From Actinomadura sp. KC216 (GTDB lineage: Bacteria > Actinomycetota > Actinomycetes > Streptosporangiales > Streptosporangiaceae): DNA of 64,000 nucleotides. Positions within the stretch are counted from its first letter, which is position 1. Every line of letters starts with the position of its first letter. The position numbers and the translations under genes are program-made. The stretch lies in assembly GCF_004348535.1 (NCBI RefSeq), contig NZ_SMJX01000001.1, positions 26,844 to 90,843 on the forward strand, given 5' to 3'. The notes below the pieces were generated by a model, which worked only from the letters and a program-made list of their open reading frames with translations, was not told the origin of the DNA and ran no database searches. Positions 8,268-15,930 of the stretch are shown piece after piece.

Positions 8268-9425
8268 GTGTACTCAATTCAGATGAGAATCCATGGTCCG
8301 ACAGGGTTGCAAAGCGATCGACTTTCGGCTCTTATGATTCCTATGCGAACTGATCGGCTGCCGGCGCTCATGAAACGTGCGCGGCGGCACCGGGCACCCG
8401 GAGCGCAGGACGCGCTGATCGCAATCGCCGCACTGGTAACGGGATGTGTTCTGCTAAGGGTCGGCGCCTTTTACCAACATCCTGGGACGGCGGGCACGGT
8501 GTGGCTCGTCCCGCCGCTGGTTCTGGCCTGCGGGGCCCTGGCGCTACGCCGGATCAGGCCCCTCCTCGGGCTGGGGCTGGTGACGATCGCCGTCGCCGCC
8601 GACATGCTGGTCGGCCCGTCCCTTCTCCCCGTACTCGTCCTGACCGGCCTGCTTTACATTGCGACCCTGCACGGATCCGCGCGAGCCGAACGGGCTGAGC
8701 AAGCCGAACGCGCCGAGCGGGCGCGACGAGGGAGCGCGGCGGAATGCCGCGAGTCGGTTCTGCGGGAGAAGGCGCGGGTGGCGGGCGACATCCACGACAT
8801 CGTCTGCAGCCACCTGAGCGCCATCGCCCTGCTGTCCACGGCCGCGATGATCACCGCGCCGCGCGACGACGAGAAGCATCGGGCGGCCCTGGCCGGGATC
8901 CGGCAGAGCAGCCTGGACGGCGTCGCCGAGGCCCGGCGCCTGATCGCGTCGCTACGCGCCGGTGCGCCCGGACCCCGGCCCGCGCCCGCGCCCGAGGTGC
9001 TGGACCTAGCGCGCTCGCTCGTCGAACGCATGGCGACCCTGGGGTCACCGGCGCGGCTGCGGACGGTGGGCACGCCCGTCCCGCTGGACGGGGACGTCGA
9101 GGCGGCCGCCTGCCGGATCGTCCAGGAATCGCTCACCAACGCGTTCAAGCACGCCGCCGGGGCCACCGTCGAGACCGTCCTCGCCTACCTGCCGGACCGG
9201 GTGGTGATCACCGTGGCGAACGACCTGACCCGGGCGAACCCGGACCTGGCGCTCACCAGCTCCGGGTTCGGCCTGTTCAGCATGGCCGAACGCGCCGCGC
9301 GAGTCGGCGGGACGTGCACCGCGCGCCGTGACGGGCCCGGGTGGCTGGTGCACGCCGTGCTGCCGCTGACCCCGGCCGGGCGGGCGCGTCCCGAGCTTTC
9401 CTTGTCTGGGGGTTCCCGACCATGA
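8268..9425 (+). CDS. Two-component sensor histidine kinase (HisKA_3/NarX type)
   Basis: Membrane sensor kinase. After a poorly defined N-terminus come about four transmembrane segments (DALIAIAALVTGCVLL through LLPVLVLTGLLYIAT), a short coiled coil rich in AERAEQ repeats, the dimerisation/phosphoacceptor box (EKARVAGDIHDIVCSHL, phospho-His in DIHD), and an HATPase_c domain with the N-box QESLTNAFKHA and G-box SGFGLFSMAERA. The GTG at 8268 has no good ribosome binding site; starts at 8283, 8343 or 8370 are equally possible and would leave the domains intact. The stop overlaps the regulator start at 9422 (ATGA), so the two are translationally coupled. Confidence 0.85.
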   Translation: MYSIQMRIHGPTGLQSDRLSALMIPMRTDRLPALMKRARRHRAPGAQDALIAIAALVTGCVLLRVGAFYQHPGTAGTVWLVPPLVLACGALALRRIRPLLGLGLVTIAVAADMLVGPSLLPVLVLTGLLYIATLHGSARAERAEQAERAERARRGSAAECRESVLREKARVAGDIHDIVCSHLSAIALLSTAAMITAPRDDEKHRAALAGIRQSSLDGVAEARRLIASLRAGAPGPRPAPAPEVLDLARSLVERMATLGSPARLRTVGTPVPLDGDVEAAACRIVQESLTNAFKHAAGATVETVLAYLPDRVVITVANDLTRANPDLALTSSGFGLFSMAERAARVGGTCTARRDGPGWLVHAVLPLTPAGRARPELSLSGGSRP

Positions 9426-10075
9426 CCATCCGCGTTCTCGTCGTCGACGACCACCTGTCCGTCCGGCTGGGGCTCGGCATGATCATCAATTCGGCCGACG
9501 ACCTGGAGGTGGCCGGCGAGGCCGCCGGCGGCGAGCAGGCGCTGCGGCTTGCGCGGGTGCTCCGCCCGGACGTCGTCCTCATGGACATCCGCATGCCCGG
9601 CCTGGACGGCATCGCCACCACCCGGCGGATGTCCGTGCTGGGCGTGACCAACGTCCTGCTCACCACGGCCTTCGACGGCGACGAGTACCTGTTCGGGGCG
9701 CTGCGCGCGGGCGCGGCCGGATTCATCCTCAAGGACACCGACGCCGACTCGCTCATCGCGGCGGTGCGGTCCGTGGCCAACGGGGGCGGGGTGCTCTCGC
9801 CGAGCGTGACGCGGCGGCTGATCGCCGACTACGCCACCCGGATGTCGCCGCCCGAGGCACGCGAGCAGCAGGCGAAGGTGCTGGAACCGCTCACCGCGCG
9901 GGAGCAGGAGGTGCTGGTCTGCGTGGGCCGCGGCCTGTCCAACCGCCAGATCGCCACCAAGCTGGGGCTCGCCGAGAACACCGCCAAGACCCATGTCAGC
10001 CGCGTGCTGGCCAAGCTCGGGATGAACAGCAGGGTCCAGGCGGCCATCCTGGCGCAGGAACTCGACCTCGTCTGA
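9422..10075 (+). CDS. NarL-type response regulator partnered with the kinase
   Basis: 217-aa response regulator. Receiver: RVLVVDDHLSVR, phospho-Asp in VVLMDIRMPG, Lys in GFILKDTD. LuxR helix-turn-helix at the C-terminus: EPLTAREQEVLVCVGRGLSN and ENTAKTHVSRVLAKLG. Starts inside the kinase stop codon. It converges, with only 20 bp between stops, on the ABC exporter genes 10096-11987; such kinase/regulator pairs beside DrrAB-type exporters commonly control them, but that link is inference. Confidence 0.9.
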   Translation: MTIRVLVVDDHLSVRLGLGMIINSADDLEVAGEAAGGEQALRLARVLRPDVVLMDIRMPGLDGIATTRRMSVLGVTNVLLTTAFDGDEYLFGALRAGAAGFILKDTDADSLIAAVRSVANGGGVLSPSVTRRLIADYATRMSPPEAREQQAKVLEPLTAREQEVLVCVGRGLSNRQIATKLGLAENTAKTHVSRVLAKLGMNSRVQAAILAQELDLV

Positions 10076-10095
10076 CCCCGCCCCTGGGGCACGTC

Positions 10096-10914
10096 TCAGG
10101 TGCGCTTTTTGAAGGCGCGCAGGGAGAGCGGGGCGAACACGAGGGTGATCCCCGCGCCCCAGGTGAGCGCGATGAACGCGTGGTCCAGGACCGGGCCGCC
10201 GACCAGCAGCCCGCGCATGGCCTCGCCGAGATGGCTGACCGGGTTGTTCTCCATGATCCAGGCGACCGGCCCGGGGACGCCCTGGGTGGTGGGGATGAGC
10301 GACGTGCTGAGCAGGCTCAACGGAAAGATCACCACGAAGCCGAAGATCTGCACCTTCTCCGCCTGCTTGACCTTCATGGCGATGTAGACCGGCGTCCACG
10401 AGAACAGCACGACGAAGGTGAGCAGCAGCACGAACGCCAGCAGCAGCGCCGGGACCGAGGTCCCGAGCTGGAAGCCGATCGCGAAGCCCACCGCAAGCAG
10501 GACCAGCATCGACCAGGCGTGCCTGGCGACGTCGGCGATGATCCGTCCGGTCAGGGGCGCGAAGCGGCTGATGGGCAGGCTGCGGAACCGGTCGAACACG
10601 CCCTGCTCGATGTCGGTGTTCAGCCCGAAACCGGTGGTCATGCCCGCGTACAGCGCGTTCTGGGCGATGATCCCGGGGATCACCACCGGCAGGTACGCCT
10701 CGACGCTGCCCGCCATCGCCGGGCCGAACACGTAGGTGAACAGCAGCACGAGCATGATCGGCTGGAGGCTGAGAGTGATCAGCTCCCCCGGGTTGTGCTT
10801 GATCTGCAGGAGGCTCCGCCAGGCCAGCGTCGCGGTGTTGCGCGCGGCCGTCCCCGGCGACACCCGCCGTGCCGGGCCGCGGGCCGCCGGGGACGCGATT
10901 CCCGTGGCGCTCAC
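10096..10914 (-). CDS. ABC-2 type exporter permease (DrrB-like)
   Basis: 272-aa integral membrane subunit with about six transmembrane segments. It carries the ABC-2 family pattern LSLQPIMLVLLFTYVFG, PGIIAQNALYAG and a GVFDRFRSLPISR loop typical of daunorubicin-resistance permeases. The GTG start at 10914 overlaps the TGA of the ATPase gene, so the two are coupled. Last gene of the peptide/amidohydrolase operon; it probably exports or confers self-resistance to the operon product. Confidence 0.9.
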   Translation of the reverse strand: MSATGIASPAARGPARRVSPGTAARNTATLAWRSLLQIKHNPGELITLSLQPIMLVLLFTYVFGPAMAGSVEAYLPVVIPGIIAQNALYAGMTTGFGLNTDIEQGVFDRFRSLPISRFAPLTGRIIADVARHAWSMLVLLAVGFAIGFQLGTSVPALLLAFVLLLTFVVLFSWTPVYIAMKVKQAEKVQIFGFVVIFPLSLLSTSLIPTTQGVPGPVAWIMENNPVSHLGEAMRGLLVGGPVLDHAFIALTWGAGITLVFAPLSLRAFKKRT

Positions 10915-11987
10915 GCCGCCGCCCCTTCCCTGTCGGTGGACCCGTCCGGTTCGCCGACCGCGGCGTCGAGGTCGCCGGCGTCGGCCATGGTGTCGAGGTC
11001 GTCGGCTCCGGCTTCGGTTTCGGCGCCGCCGGTTTCGGCGTTGTCGGGACGGTGGCCGGTGAGGGAGAAGAAGACCTCGTCCAGGCCCGGCTTGCGCATG
11101 GACAGCTCGGTCAGGACGATGTGCGCGTCGTCGAGGCGGCGGACCATCGTGGGCATGATCGCCGGATCGGTGATCGCCACGGCGACCAGCCCGTCCCCCC
11201 GCACCTCGGGCGCGGTACCGGCCAGGTCCGCCGCGAGCCGGACCGCGGTGGCGGTGTCGGCGTCATGGTGGACGCGCATCTCCAGCACGTGCCCGCCGAC
11301 CTCGGCCTTGAGCTCGTCGGGCGTGCCGTGCGCGATGAGCCGCCCGCGGTCCAGCACGATGATGTCGTCGGCCAGCCGGTCGGCCTCCTCCAGATACTGG
11401 GTGGTCAGCAGCACCGTGACGCCGCCTGCGGTCAGGCCGCGGACGATGTCCCACAGGTCGGTGCGGCTGCGCGGGTCGAGACCGGTGGTGGGCTCGTCCA
11501 GGAAAAGGACCTGCGGGCGGCCGACCAGGCTGGCGGCCAGGTCCAGGCGGCGGCGCATACCGCCCGAGTAGGTCCTGGCGGGACGCTCGGCGGCCTCGGT
11601 GAGACCGAACCTGGACAGCAGCTCCGCCGCGCGCGCTCTGGAGTCGCGGCGCGAGAAGCCCAGCAGCCGCCCGATCATGATCAGGTTCTCGGTGCCGGTG
11701 AGCAGCTCGTCGACCCCCGCGTACTGCCCGGTCAGGCCGATGAGCCGCCGCACCTGGTGCGCCGCGCGGACCACGTCGTGGCCGCCGACCCTGGCCGTGC
11801 CCTCGGTCGGCTGGACGAGGGTGGCGAGGACGCGGGTGGCGGTGGTCTTCCCGGCCCCGTTGGGGCCGAGCACGCCGAGGACCGTCCCCGCCTCGGCGGT
11901 GAACGACACGCCCGCCAGCGCCGCGGTGTCCCCGAAGCGCTTCACCAGGCCCTCGGCCTCGATCGCGTAGCCCACGTCCGTGGTCAC
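10911..11987 (-). CDS. ABC exporter ATP-binding protein (DrrA-like)
   Basis: 358-aa ATPase with Walker A GPNGAGKTTATRVL, signature YSGGMRRRLDLAASL, Walker B VLFLDEPTTGLDPRS and the DrrA-type C-terminal tail. The last 45 residues are an acidic, Gly/Asp-rich extension not needed for the fold. GTG start at 11987 overlaps the amidohydrolase stop by four bases (GTGA), and the stop overlaps the permease start, so the three genes are one translational unit. Partner of the permease at 10096-10914. Confidence 0.92.
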   Translation of the reverse strand: MTTDVGYAIEAEGLVKRFGDTAALAGVSFTAEAGTVLGVLGPNGAGKTTATRVLATLVQPTEGTARVGGHDVVRAAHQVRRLIGLTGQYAGVDELLTGTENLIMIGRLLGFSRRDSRARAAELLSRFGLTEAAERPARTYSGGMRRRLDLAASLVGRPQVLFLDEPTTGLDPRSRTDLWDIVRGLTAGGVTVLLTTQYLEEADRLADDIIVLDRGRLIAHGTPDELKAEVGGHVLEMRVHHDADTATAVRLAADLAGTAPEVRGDGLVAVAITDPAIMPTMVRRLDDAHIVLTELSMRKPGLDEVFFSLTGHRPDNAETGGAETEAGADDLDTMADAGDLDAAVGEPDGSTDREGAAA

Positions 11988-13273
11988 TTCTCGACGAGCT
12001 TGCGGTTGTCGCCCATCTGCGTCGTCGCCGCCCCGGGCATCGCTCCGGCGAACGCGGGGCACTGGGCGGCGGCGGGCGGCAGGGTCGCCGGATCCACCCC
12101 GGCCACCACCTCGTCCCGGCCGGGCCCGATCCGGTCGGCCACCGGGCGGAGCTCGTCCAGCGAGAACCCGTAGAGGTCGGCGGCGTTCCCGGCGAGCATG
12201 GCCGCCGTCTCGTCGGCGGGCACGCCCGCGAAGGCGAACCGGATGGCCTCCCGGGAGTAGGGGAAGCTCGCCTCGACGTGCGGGTAGTCGCTGCCCCACA
12301 TGATGTTGCCGACGCCGACGAGTTCCCTCTTCGCGGTCTCGGCCGGGTGCAGGAAGCTCGCGCCCACGTAGCACTGGCGCTTCCAGTAGTCGCTCGGCCG
12401 CATGGTCAGCTGATCGATCGCGTGCGACCCGTGATAGGTCACCCCGTCACCGGCCAGCCCGGAGGAGGTGCGCGCCGACTCGAAGAACCTGTCCATGGAC
12501 TTGAGCAGGGCCGGGATCCAGTGGACCCCCACCTCGGTGAACACGACCCTCAGCCGCGGATACTTTTCGAGGACGCCGCCGAGGACGAGCTGGCGCAGCG
12601 TCCGCTGGTCCCACCACTTCATGTCCATCAGGAAGAACATGTCGTCCTCGGGACGGTCGCCCGTCCTCGGGCCCGAGCCGCCGCTGTGGCAGTTGACGGG
12701 GATCCCCAGCTCGATGCACGTCTCCCACAGGGGCCCGTAGTAGTCGTGGTAGTAGAGCGGCGGCAGGCCCGATCCCGGCGGCGCGCCCGGAAGCAGCACC
12801 CCGCCGCGCGCCCCGGCGTCGACCGCCGCGCGGATGTCGGCGATCGCCGCGTCGATGTCGTGCAGCACGACCTGGATCACCGCGGCGCGGCGTCCCTTCG
12901 CCATGCCGCAGAAATCCGCAGCCCAGCGGTTGTGCGCCTGCAGCCCCGCGCGACGGCGGCGCAGCTCCGCCGCGTCCCGCACGGCGATCTGGCCGCTGGC
13001 CAGGGAGGAGAGGGAGAAGAACGGCGGCACGGTGTTGGGGTAGATGACCTCCGCGACGATCCCGTCGCGTTCGAGATCGCGCAGGCGGCGGTCGGAATCC
13101 CAGTTGCGGGGGCCGTCCTCGCCCTTCATGTCCTCGTACGGGATCTCGTAGGTCGCCGCCCAGCGATCGAACTCCTCCAGATAGGACGACTCCAGATAAT
13201 CCCGGTATCCGGTGAGCGGTGCACCGCCGTGGCAGTCCGCCGAGATCACGATATGACGGTCCGATGCGACCAT
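11984..13273 (-). CDS. Amidohydrolase family 2 (TIM-barrel metal hydrolase/decarboxylase-like)
   Basis: 429-aa member of the amidohydrolase-2 group, which contains ACMSD-like decarboxylases and related hydrolases. Metal-site motifs are visible: SADCHGG near the N-terminus, VNCHSGG in the middle, VFTEVGVHW, and IMWGSDYPHVEAS with the late Asp. ATG at 13273 has GGAAGGGA upstream. It sits directly downstream of a 45-aa peptide gene and is translationally coupled to the exporter ATPase. A paralogue lies at 15931-17229. Its substrate is unknown; a role in tailoring or releasing a peptide-derived product is inference. Amidohydrolases of a different subfamily act in bottromycin maturation, so a peptide substrate is not without precedent. 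Confidence 0.85.
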   Translation of the reverse strand: MVASDRHIVISADCHGGAPLTGYRDYLESSYLEEFDRWAATYEIPYEDMKGEDGPRNWDSDRRLRDLERDGIVAEVIYPNTVPPFFSLSSLASGQIAVRDAAELRRRRAGLQAHNRWAADFCGMAKGRRAAVIQVVLHDIDAAIADIRAAVDAGARGGVLLPGAPPGSGLPPLYYHDYYGPLWETCIELGIPVNCHSGGSGPRTGDRPEDDMFFLMDMKWWDQRTLRQLVLGGVLEKYPRLRVVFTEVGVHWIPALLKSMDRFFESARTSSGLAGDGVTYHGSHAIDQLTMRPSDYWKRQCYVGASFLHPAETAKRELVGVGNIMWGSDYPHVEASFPYSREAIRFAFAGVPADETAAMLAGNAADLYGFSLDELRPVADRIGPGRDEVVAGVDPATLPPAAAQCPAFAGAMPGAATTQMGDNRKLVEK

Positions 13274-13347
13274 TGAAGAATCCCTTCCGACTAAGACAGT
13301 GGGGCGGCGGAGCCGTGGCCGCCGCCGCCCCACTGGACGTGCTCACA

Positions 13348-13485
13348 TCAGACGCGAGCGTAAGAGAACGAGAGGGTGTACTCGCTCTCCTCCGACTCCT
13401 GCTCCTTCACCTCAGGAGCCTCGACCAGCTCGTCCGGCGTCTCGGCCATGGTCCAAGACTGGTCGCGGATAACCAGGTTGCGCAT
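13348..13485 (-). CDS. 45-aa acidic peptide, candidate RiPP precursor
   Basis: Small gene not previously called. ATG at 13485 is preceded by a near-perfect Shine-Dalgarno (AGGAGGTGA, 7 nt spacing), far stronger than those of its neighbours. The peptide begins MRNLVIRDQSWTMAETPDEL, continues with a Glu-rich linker (EVKEQESEESE) and ends YTLSFSYARV. This is leader-like acidic sequence followed by a short hydrophobic/aromatic tail that could be the core. It lies between the M29-like gene and the amidohydrolase in one operon with an ABC exporter. No LanB, LanM, LanKC, YcaO, radical-SAM or lasso cyclase is nearby, so the class, if it is a RiPP, is not a standard one. Confidence 0.7.
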   Translation of the reverse strand: MRNLVIRDQSWTMAETPDELVEAPEVKEQESEESEYTLSFSYARV

Positions 13486-13540
13486 TTGACATTCACCTCC
13501 TCTCGCCATATCGGAACGGATGGGACATCAATGACGGCCG

Positions 13541-14548
13541 TCAGTGCGACGGGCCGAAATGGTGGGTCGCCTCCGCGACGACGAAGTCCATGTGGGCGCC
13601 GGTGATGCCCTCGCCGAACCCGATGTGCACCGGCCCCGCGCCTTCGTTGAGCTGCGAGTTGAACGACCAGTCCACGTGCGGCAGGACATGCTGGTTGGTG
13701 CCGAGGCCGAGCTCCAGGGCGTGCAGGCCGTACGCCGGGTTGGTCACCTCGCGGAGCGCCTCGGTGAAGTCCTCGCCGCCGGCGCGCACGTCGGAGAGCA
13801 CCCCGCCCTTGAGCCGCAGCACGATCGGCGCGCGCCCGTTGAGCTCGCGCCGCAGGTCGTCGGCGGCCCGGATCCGGGCGTCGCCGGCCTCGTCGAACCG
13901 CGGGTCCCGGGCGACCAGGACGCTGGAGACCACGGCGGTGCCGTCGATCGTGAAGGGACGCGGGCGGTCCGGCGACGGCCGGGCGGTGATGGCGAGCTCG
14001 CAGTAGCTCCCCACGCTGATCCACTGCCCGGGCGCGATGGTGAGCGACGCCCAGGCGTCGATCGAGATGTCGTCGGCGAGGGTGCAGACGAAATGCGTTC
14101 CGGGCTCCCCGTCCGAGCAGGGGCGCTTCGAGGTGAAGGTGAGCGGGTCGGTGTGCTTGCCGAGCTCGTCGATCCAGCCGCGGGACCGCTCGCAGGCCGC
14201 CGCGTAGTCCGTCAGCAGCGTGAGGCGCAGCGTGTAGAGGGCCGCCTCCATCCCGCCGTCGAAGCTGGAGATGGGGACGAACAGGACCCTGAACCCGCGG
14301 AACCTCTTGCGGAGCTCCCGGCTCAGCAGCGCGTGCCGGAGGAAGAGCACCACGTTGGCCCCGGCCGGGAGTTCATCGACATCGGCCATCGGGGTGCTCG
14401 CGAGCCCGTACCGGGAGGCCGCGTCGAGGAGCGTCTCATCGTCGCTCACCGCATGGATTTCTCCGTCCGGAAAGACGGCCCGGAGATTTTCGGTCGAGAC
14501 CCCCACAGAGCCGGCCTGCCGGCCGCTGGACACAGAATGATCCGTCAT
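13541..14548 (-). CDS. M29 aminopeptidase-like protein, peptide-operon partner
   Basis: 335 aa. The C-terminal third resembles M29 (thermophilic leucyl) aminopeptidases: HVDWSFNSQLNEGAGPVHIG followed by GITGAHMDFVVAEAT, which parallels the family's His/Asp metal segment. The N-terminal half is poorly conserved and not recognised. Whether it is an active peptidase or a non-catalytic peptide-binding relative cannot be told from sequence alone. The ATG at 14548 shares four bases (ATGA) with the stop of the 46-aa peptide upstream, indicating translational coupling. A TTG at 14563 is the alternative start. Proposed job: leader removal or binding of one of the two small peptides of the operon. Confidence 0.6.
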   Translation of the reverse strand: MTDHSVSSGRQAGSVGVSTENLRAVFPDGEIHAVSDDETLLDAASRYGLASTPMADVDELPAGANVVLFLRHALLSRELRKRFRGFRVLFVPISSFDGGMEAALYTLRLTLLTDYAAACERSRGWIDELGKHTDPLTFTSKRPCSDGEPGTHFVCTLADDISIDAWASLTIAPGQWISVGSYCELAITARPSPDRPRPFTIDGTAVVSSVLVARDPRFDEAGDARIRAADDLRRELNGRAPIVLRLKGGVLSDVRAGGEDFTEALREVTNPAYGLHALELGLGTNQHVLPHVDWSFNSQLNEGAGPVHIGFGEGITGAHMDFVVAEATHHFGPSH

Positions 14549-14685
14549 TCGCCCGTCTCGCAATCCGATTCAAGGTCAGATACGCAAGGGCAATAATGCG
14601 CACCGCCCTGAAGGGTGTCAAGACCAATCAAGTCATCGGATTCCAGCGCCGTATAGATATTTAGATCGAGAAGAGGGTCGTCCAT
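14545..14685 (-). CDS. 46-aa Cys-containing peptide, second candidate RiPP precursor
   Basis: Starts MDDPLLDLNIYTALESDDLI, passes a Gly-Gly, and ends AHYCPCVSDLESDCETGE with three Cys. The LLDL segment and acidic body resemble class III/IV lanthipeptide-type leaders, and the Gly-Gly a possible leader cleavage point. Its stop overlaps the ATG of the M29-like gene. Codon use is less GC-rich than in neighbouring genes. No Shine-Dalgarno precedes the ATG; a TATGCAT box ends about six bases upstream, so a leaderless transcript is possible. A longer in-frame start at 14748 exists but adds unlikely Pro/Arg sequence. No lanthionine synthetase is present in the window. Confidence 0.55.
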   Translation of the reverse strand: MDDPLLDLNIYTALESDDLIGLDTLQGGAHYCPCVSDLESDCETGE

Positions 14686-14999
14686 CAAAATGCATAGTCC
14701 GGGTGCATCGCCCCTGGTAGGCCGGGGGTTTCCCGGCGGCGCGCTCATCCGGAATCAGTACGTGGATTACTGCGAAATAAGTAGCGTCAGGTCACCGGTA
14801 GTCAGTCCTGCCCGCAGCGCTGATCAAGCCAGAAGAACCATCAAGGAATGGGGCGCCTTCGGGACGCGGAGAGGCCAAAGGGGCAGCCCTGCACGCACCG
14901 GCGCGGCCGTGCCCCTGCCCGGCGGGTACGGCTGGGCAACCGCGCGAACACCCCTCGCGGGCCGGAGCTCCGAGGACGGCGGGGGCTCAGGTCAACGGC
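14686..14999. promoter_or_regulatory. Upstream region of the peptide operon
   Basis: About 310 bp between the peptide operon and the end of the membrane-protein gene. The part at 14700-14800 is comparatively AT-rich and probably holds the operon promoter. No gene, repeat or recognised operator. Confidence 0.35.
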
Positions 15000-15623
15000 T
15001 CAGTCCTGCGCCGGGCCCTTCTCATCGGCAGGGCCCGTCTCATCGGCCGGGTTCTTCTCATCGGCCGGATCCGTCTCGTCCGCCGGGTCCTTCTTGGCCT
15101 CGCGGGGCGAGAACCACGCCCAGATGGGCCAGATGATCCAGACCGACAGCATGGTCGTCATGGACCTGATCCACGGCCAGAGTGCCTTCGTGCGGTCGGA
15201 ATCGTCGATCGACACGATGATCGCGAGCAGCAGCCCGCACGTGATGAGCCAGGTCAGGCACGCCTTGCCGAACTGGCGCCACTCGTAACGTATGTGAGCC
15301 TCGCCCGTGGGGCGCTCGCGGGGCGGGGGAGGGCCGTCGGCCCAGCGATGAGCGAACCGGGCGTCGGCCCACCGGACCATGCCGGGGCCGAACACCACGG
15401 AGAACCCGATGTAGACGGCCGCGAGCCCGTGCTCGGACCCGGCCGACGCCCCCGCGCGCAGATCGAGGTACGAGGCGACGAGCAGGAAGAGGTCGAGGAG
15501 CGGAACGCCCGCGAGCAGCACCGCGCCGAGCCGCCGCCGGCCGAGCAGGTAGCGCGCGGCCAGCCCGGCACCGAGAACGACCCAGAAGCCGATCTCGCAG
15601 GCCACGATGAAGCCGATAATCAT
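15000..15623 (-). CDS. Multi-pass membrane protein with hexapeptide-repeat tail
   Basis: 207 aa with about five transmembrane helices (FIVACEIGFWVVLGAGLAA; VLLAGVPLLDLFLLVASYL; AVYIGFSVVFG; CLTWLITCGLLLAIIVSI; MLSVWIIWPIWAWF). The cytoplasmic tail is a run of five near-identical hexapeptides (DPADET, DPADEK, NPADET, GPADEK, then GPAQD) encoded by 18-bp DNA repeats at about 15012-15095. This looks like a family of actinobacterial inner-membrane proteins without assigned function. ATG at 15623 is preceded by GGAAGG. Same strand as the peptide operon but separated by 314 bp. Confidence 0.75.
   Translation of the reverse strand: MIIGFIVACEIGFWVVLGAGLAARYLLGRRRLGAVLLAGVPLLDLFLLVASYLDLRAGASAGSEHGLAAVYIGFSVVFGPGMVRWADARFAHRWADGPPPPRERPTGEAHIRYEWRQFGKACLTWLITCGLLLAIIVSIDDSDRTKALWPWIRSMTTMLSVWIIWPIWAWFSPREAKKDPADETDPADEKNPADETGPADEKGPAQD
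15012..15095. repeat. 18-bp tandem repeats in the membrane-protein gene
   Basis: About four copies of an 18-bp unit (consensus CTCATCGGCCGGGTCCTT on the plus strand) encoding the PADE(T/K) hexapeptides. Copy number is likely to vary between strains. Confidence 0.7.
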
Positions 15624-15930
15624 GCTTCTCCGCCTACCTTCCCTTTTTCTGGCGTTCCGTCATGCTGGTATGTCGCAGATAGGACGTCAAGCTCTTCAAC
15701 GGCACGCGGAGAAGTACCTTCGGCATACATAGAAAGTGTGACTCTCCCCAGCAATGACTATTGACCGGTCATCGACCGGCGAGAGAATTCCCGGGATGGG
15801 ACGGCATCTTCCCGCGCACTACGCGGCGCCTTGAGCGGCGGACGGCCGCGTCCGCCGGGCGCTCGCGCTCCGTCGGCTGCGCGCTGGACCGGCCGGCACG
15901 TCCCGTATCACCTTGCAGAGGAGAAAGAGC

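Noticed and set aside
11984..13273. Amidohydrolase as a bottromycin-type RiPP enzyme proving a bottromycin cluster
   Set aside because: No YcaO proteins, radical-SAM methyltransferases or bottromycin-like precursor; the enzyme belongs to the ACMSD-like amidohydrolase-2 group.
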